This document shows, piece by piece, positions 6,935-9,008 of a DNA stretch of 9,008 nucleotides; within the stretch, counting starts at the first letter, position 1, and the number at the start of each line of letters is the position of its first letter. Below the pieces are notes generated by a model. The model searched no databases and was not told the origin of the DNA. It saw only the letters and a program-made list of their open reading frames with translations. The DNA lies in the NCBI GenBank assembly GCA_903829855.1, contig CAIKRN010000013.1, positions 1 through 9,008 on the forward strand. The letters are read 5' to 3'. Both the position numbers and the translations under genes were made by a program. This stretch comes from an uncultured Opitutia bacterium (GTDB lineage: Bacteria > Verrucomicrobiota > Verrucomicrobiia > Opitutales > UBA953).

Positions 6935-6962
6935 AGAGTATGGAGTATCGAGTATAGAGTAT
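6935..6962. repeat. Four tandem copies of a 7-nt unit NGAGTAT
   Basis: The units are AGAGTAT, GGAGTAT, CGAGTAT and AGAGTAT, varying only at the first base. The array stands between the oxidoreductase and the first palindrome of this spacer. No function is evident. Confidence 0.85.
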
Positions 6963-6970
6963 CGGTGGAT

Positions 6971-7002
6971 GGTAGGGGCAGCACCGCGTGCTGCCCTAGT
7001 TA
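6971..7002 (+). repeat. Palindromic repeat with GGTAGGG box, left member of a perfect 32-bp inverted pair
   Basis: The GGTAGGG box is followed by an 8-bp hairpin, GGCAGCAC-CGC-GTGCTGCC. The whole 32 nt recur without mismatch on the other strand at 8406-8437. Within 6914-7188 no gene was found; the stretch is made of this repeat, the heptads, the pair at 7021-7140 and the C-rich leader. Confidence 0.9.
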
Positions 7003-7020
7003 CCTTCGTTCTCTGGTGGC

Positions 7021-7140
7021 GGGGTAGGGGCGCCACTGCGTGGCGTCCGTAGGCGAACGGATATCGTGGGGCCAGATAGCTTGCCCGGCTAGCCAGGTCT
7101 TTCTTTGCGAACGGACGCGACGCAGTCGCGCCCCTACCCC
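7021..7140. repeat. Inverted palindromic repeat pair (REPIN-like), copy E
   Basis: The left arm 7021-7050 and the reverse complement of the right arm 7111-7140 agree at 28 of 30 positions. The two differences are C to G and G to C at facing positions of the hairpin, so both stems stay paired: CGCCAC/GTGGCG on the left; on the right, CGCGAC/GTCGCG around GCA. Both arms carry the GGGGTAGGGG outer box. The 60-nt spacer shows nothing recognisable. Confidence 0.85.
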
Positions 7141-7142
7141 CA

Positions 7143-7177
7143 TGTCCTCTTGCCCCCATACCCACTTGCCCCCTAAT
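7143..7177 (+). repeat. C-rich octad leader element, upstream of the TPR-like gene
   Basis: Units TGTCCTCT, TGCCCCCA, TACCCACT and TGCCCCCT are followed by AAT. The ATG lies 11 nt further on, without a Shine-Dalgarno. It begins 3 nt after palindrome copy E. Confidence 0.8.
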
Positions 7178-7188
7178 CTTAAAGCCCG

Positions 7189-8259
7189 ATGCCCTTCCGC
7201 CGCTTAGCGCAGATCGCCGTCGTCTTCGGCGTCTTAGCCGTGGGCATCTGGGTCGTGCGCGGGAAGAAGTGGGAGCTGCTCCGCAAGCCAACCGAAGTCG
7301 CCGCCAAATCCTCGCCTGCGATCAAACCGCGCTCCGCAGCGGACATCATTCCGCAGCTAAATAATCCGACGAAGCGCAAGGGCGTCAGCATGAAGGAACT
7401 GCTAGAAGGCAAAGTACCGCAACTCAGCCAAGTGGAGATCGACACATTCCTGCAGAACCAAGGTCGCTCGACGACTAACCTTCTCGCAGCCTCTCGACTA
7501 CTCAAAGATCTCAAATACGCCCGCGAGGCCACCGCGGCAGATCCGAAGAATCCGATGGCGCAACTCGAACTCGTCCTGCGCGGCGAGACGACCGAAGAGA
7601 AGTCCGCCGCCCTGATAGCGTTTCGCGAGGCCGCCCCCGGCAATTCTCTCGGAGATTACCTCGCCGCCCATCAAGCCTTCGAGAACGGCAACACCGCTGC
7701 GGCGGGCACGGCACTACTGCAGTCGTTAGACAATCCCCTCTACGCCGACTACTCCCAACAAATCGTGGCTGGCTCCGAGCAAGCTTTCCGCGACGCAGGC
7801 TATGATGCCTCCGCCGCGGCCGGTGCGGCGATGTTCTCACTCACGCTGAATCACATTCCGTCACTCATGGGGGTTTCCAATAACCTCAAGGCCCTCCAGG
7901 ATGAATTTATCCGCTCGGCCGATTTCGACGCCGCTGAACCCACCGTCATCATCGGACTGACCCTGGGCCAGCGTATTCAAGACCAAGGGCCCTACCTCAT
8001 CGACCAACTCTCCGGTGTAGCGATCGAGAAGAAATTCCTCCAACAACTCGACCCGCTCACGCTCGCCGGGCCGGGTGGCCAAACCGCCGGTGCGCGCATG
8101 GAAGTGCTCGATGCGAAGATACTTGAAATCAAGGACCTCGGTAGCCGCTTCACCCCGGCCTTCGCCCAAGCCGATGACGCCACCCAGGCTCGCTATCTCG
8201 CCATGGTGAAAGCCGATGGCGAACTCGCCGCGATGCGCTGGTTGGTGAACGGGAAGTAA
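7189..8259 (+). CDS. Membrane-anchored TPR-like protein of unknown function
   Basis: This 356-residue protein is not a family I recognise. Residues about 7-24 (AQIAVVFGVLAVGIWVVR) form one membrane segment after a short basic N-terminus. With the following basic stretch this reads either as a signal anchor or as an uncleaved signal. Residues 25-65 are polar and Pro/Lys-containing. From about 92 to 185 helix pairs have TPR-like spacing, with AREATAADPKNP (111-122) and GDYLAAHQAFENGNTAAAGTALLQSL (155-180) resembling TPR helices. The remainder is helical and Ala/Leu-rich. No catalytic motif is visible. The ATG is supported by its position after the C-rich leader. The gene is bracketed by a perfect 32-bp inverted palindrome pair. 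A protein-interaction or envelope role is possible but not shown. Confidence 0.75.
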   Translation: MPFRRLAQIAVVFGVLAVGIWVVRGKKWELLRKPTEVAAKSSPAIKPRSAADIIPQLNNPTKRKGVSMKELLEGKVPQLSQVEIDTFLQNQGRSTTNLLAASRLLKDLKYAREATAADPKNPMAQLELVLRGETTEEKSAALIAFREAAPGNSLGDYLAAHQAFENGNTAAAGTALLQSLDNPLYADYSQQIVAGSEQAFRDAGYDASAAAGAAMFSLTLNHIPSLMGVSNNLKALQDEFIRSADFDAAEPTVIIGLTLGQRIQDQGPYLIDQLSGVAIEKKFLQQLDPLTLAGPGGQTAGARMEVLDAKILEIKDLGSRFTPAFAQADDATQARYLAMVKADGELAAMRWLVNGK

Positions 8260-8310
8260 GGGCAAAGCTAGCCGCTTAAAACAAGCGAGCTGGGCGTTCT
8301 CGTTGGCTTG

Positions 8311-8400
8311 GGTAGGGACGGCTCTCCGAGCCGTCCGTTCGCCGGGCGAGATGCGACGGTCGATGGTTCAACGGGGAGTTGGAGGCACCCCCGCCCCACC
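8311..8400. repeat. Inverted palindromic repeat pair (REPIN-like), copy D
   Basis: The left half is perfect: GGTAGGG followed by a 9-bp hairpin (8316-8324 with 8328-8336, loop TCC). The right half is decayed, keeping TTCAACGG and a 5-bp CGGGG/CCCCG stem before CCCCACC. It lies 52 nt after the TPR-like gene. Confidence 0.75.
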
Positions 8401-8405
8401 AAAGA

Positions 8406-8437
8406 TAACTAGGGCAGCACGCGGTGCTGCCCCTACC
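8406..8437 (-). repeat. Palindromic repeat with GGTAGGG box, right member of the perfect 32-bp inverted pair
   Basis: This is the reverse complement of 6971-7002 with no mismatch over 32 nt, including the CGC loop (GCG on the plus strand) and the TAACTAGGG end. About 1.4 kb, with the 7189-8259 gene, separates the two copies. The rest of 8260-8566 holds palindrome copy D, the ahcY terminator and short repeats; no gene is visible. Confidence 0.9.
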
Positions 8438-8474
8438 TCAAGACAGGCGGAGGCGATGTCATCGTATCCCTACC

Positions 8475-8505
8475 AAACAAAGAGGGCGCCCGCAGGCGCC
8501 CTCTT
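8475..8505 (-). terminator. Rho-independent terminator of ahcY
   Basis: On the minus strand an 11-bp perfect stem (8495-8505 with 8480-8490) closes on TGCG, a UNCG-type loop, and is followed by TTTGTTT. It starts about 60 nt past the ahcY stop. Directly beyond the T-tract is a GGTAGGG box (8468-8474), as at the ThuA terminator. Confidence 0.88.
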
Positions 8506-8523
8506 GATTTCCCCGCGTCAACG

Positions 8524-8547
8524 TGTCCCCTTGCCCACGTGACCCTC
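8524..8547 (+). repeat. Short copy of the C-rich octad element near the ahcY 3' end
   Basis: Units TGTCCCCT and TGCCCACG match the leader elements; a third, TGACCCTC, is looser, and the final CCCCCTAAT is missing. It points toward no plus-strand gene start in the window, which suggests the octad array can also exist as a dispersed repeat. Confidence 0.55.
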
Positions 8548-8565
8548 GCGGCGTTTCACGCCGCG
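8547..8565 (-). other. GC hairpin next to the ahcY stop
   Basis: CGCGGCG (8547-8553) pairs perfectly with CGCCGCG (8559-8565) around a 5-nt loop, 1 nt past the ahcY stop codon. With no T-tract it is more likely an mRNA 3'-end stabiliser or accessory stem than the terminator itself. Confidence 0.5.
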
Positions 8566-8566
8566 C

Positions 8567-9008
8567 TTAGTAACGATAGCTGTCAGGCTTGAACGGACCA
8601 GACTGCTTCACGCCGATGTAGGAGGCCTGCTCCTTCGAAAGCTTGGTCAGCTTGGCGCCGAGCTTGCCGAGGTGGAGACGGGCGACTTCTTCGTCGAGGT
8701 GCTTCGGGAGGACGACGACACCAGGCTTAGCCTGCGCGCGGCTTTCCCAGAGGTGCAACTGCGCAAGGACCTGATTAGTGAACGAGGTCGACATCACGTA
8801 GCTCGGGTGGCCGGTAGCGCAACCAAGGTTCACGAGGCGGCCTTCAGCGAGCATGTAGAGCTGGCGACCATCCTTGAGCGTGTAGCGGTCGACCTGTGGC
8901 TTGATGGTGTCCTTCTTCGCGGCCTTACAATTATTGAGACGCGTGACCTGGATTTCGTTGTCGAAGTGACCGATGTTACAGACGATGGCCTGATCCTTCA
9001 TCTTGAGC
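8567..9008 (-). CDS. ahcY: S-adenosylhomocysteine hydrolase, C-terminal 147 residues (runs off the right edge)
   Basis: The enzyme splits S-adenosylhomocysteine into homocysteine and adenosine, removing the product inhibitor of methyltransferases in the cytosol. The visible C-terminal third contains KDQAIVCNIGHFDNEIQV, then LAEGRLVNLGCATGHPSYVM, FTNQVLAQLHLW, VVVLPKHLDEEVARLHL and the family's exact ending GPFKPDSYRY. These belong to the NAD-binding part and the C-terminal tail that reaches into the partner subunit. The frame continues past base 9001 to the window edge (codons for Leu and Lys before the internal Met), so the Met at 8999-9001 is not the start. The whole protein is usually 430-480 residues. 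The stop is followed by a small hairpin and a strong terminator. Confidence 0.96.
   Translation of the reverse strand, partial: LKMKDQAIVCNIGHFDNEIQVTRLNNCKAAKKDTIKPQVDRYTLKDGRQLYMLAEGRLVNLGCATGHPSYVMSTSFTNQVLAQLHLWESRAQAKPGVVVLPKHLDEEVARLHLGKLGAKLTKLSKEQASYIGVKQSGPFKPDSYRY

Noticed and set aside
5972..7291. A 439-residue open frame on the minus strand
   Set aside because: It lies opposite the oxidoreductase gene, and its ends read through the palindromic repeats and the C-rich leader. The composition follows from high GC on the opposite strand, and no domain is visible.
8303..8542. A 79-residue plus-strand frame in the last spacer
   Set aside because: It consists entirely of palindrome copies and the ahcY terminator region.

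Overview
The window is about 60% GC. Its gene content fits a heterotrophic Verrucomicrobiota bacterium, possibly of the Opitutae. Pointers are an exported ThuA-like protein divergent from a Tat-exported Gfo/Idh/MocA oxidoreductase (a pairing common in Verrucomicrobiota and Planctomycetota), first genes without Shine-Dalgarno sites, and intergenic regions full of GGTAGGG-headed palindromes. The phylum is an inference from gene families; no rRNA or marker phylogeny is available here. All functional calls were made by reading motifs.

Layout. Positions 1-1640 (minus) hold a two-gene operon: an OB-fold/HD YhaM-type 3'-5' exoribonuclease followed after 3 nt by queA (tRNA queuosine synthesis), which runs off the left edge. 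Positions 1641-2015 are non-coding and hold two inverted palindromic repeat pairs (REPIN-like) and a C-rich leader. On the plus strand follow arsC (thioredoxin-type arsenate reductase), a membrane fatty-acid hydroxylase/sterol desaturase and a secreted helical-repeat (HEAT-like) protein. ThuA (minus) converges on the last of these, with a terminator and a damaged repeat between them. ThuA diverges from a Tat-exported Gfo/Idh/MocA oxidoreductase (plus). Then come a repeat-rich spacer (6914-7188), an unknown membrane-anchored TPR-like protein (7189-8259), a second repeat-rich spacer (8260-8566) and, on the minus strand, the 3' part of ahcY (S-adenosylhomocysteine hydrolase), which runs off the right edge.

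The genes do not form one pathway. The only likely functional units are the exoribonuclease/queA operon and the divergent pair of exported sugar-metabolism proteins.

The most unusual signal is non-coding. (1) A C-rich element built from 8-nt units (TGCCCNCN) and ending in CCCCCTAAT lies 7-11 nt before the start codon of three unrelated genes; its complement is rich in G-runs that could form a quadruplex on the template strand. (2) A palindrome family has a conserved GGTAGGG outer box, while the hairpin stem differs between copies, changes in a compensatory way, and is matched between the two arms of one element. A perfect 32-bp inverted pair of such palindromes brackets the unknown gene at 7189-8259. 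(3) Both clear rho-independent terminators run from their T-tract straight into a GGTAGGG box. No CRISPR array, insertion sequence, tRNA or rRNA was recognised.
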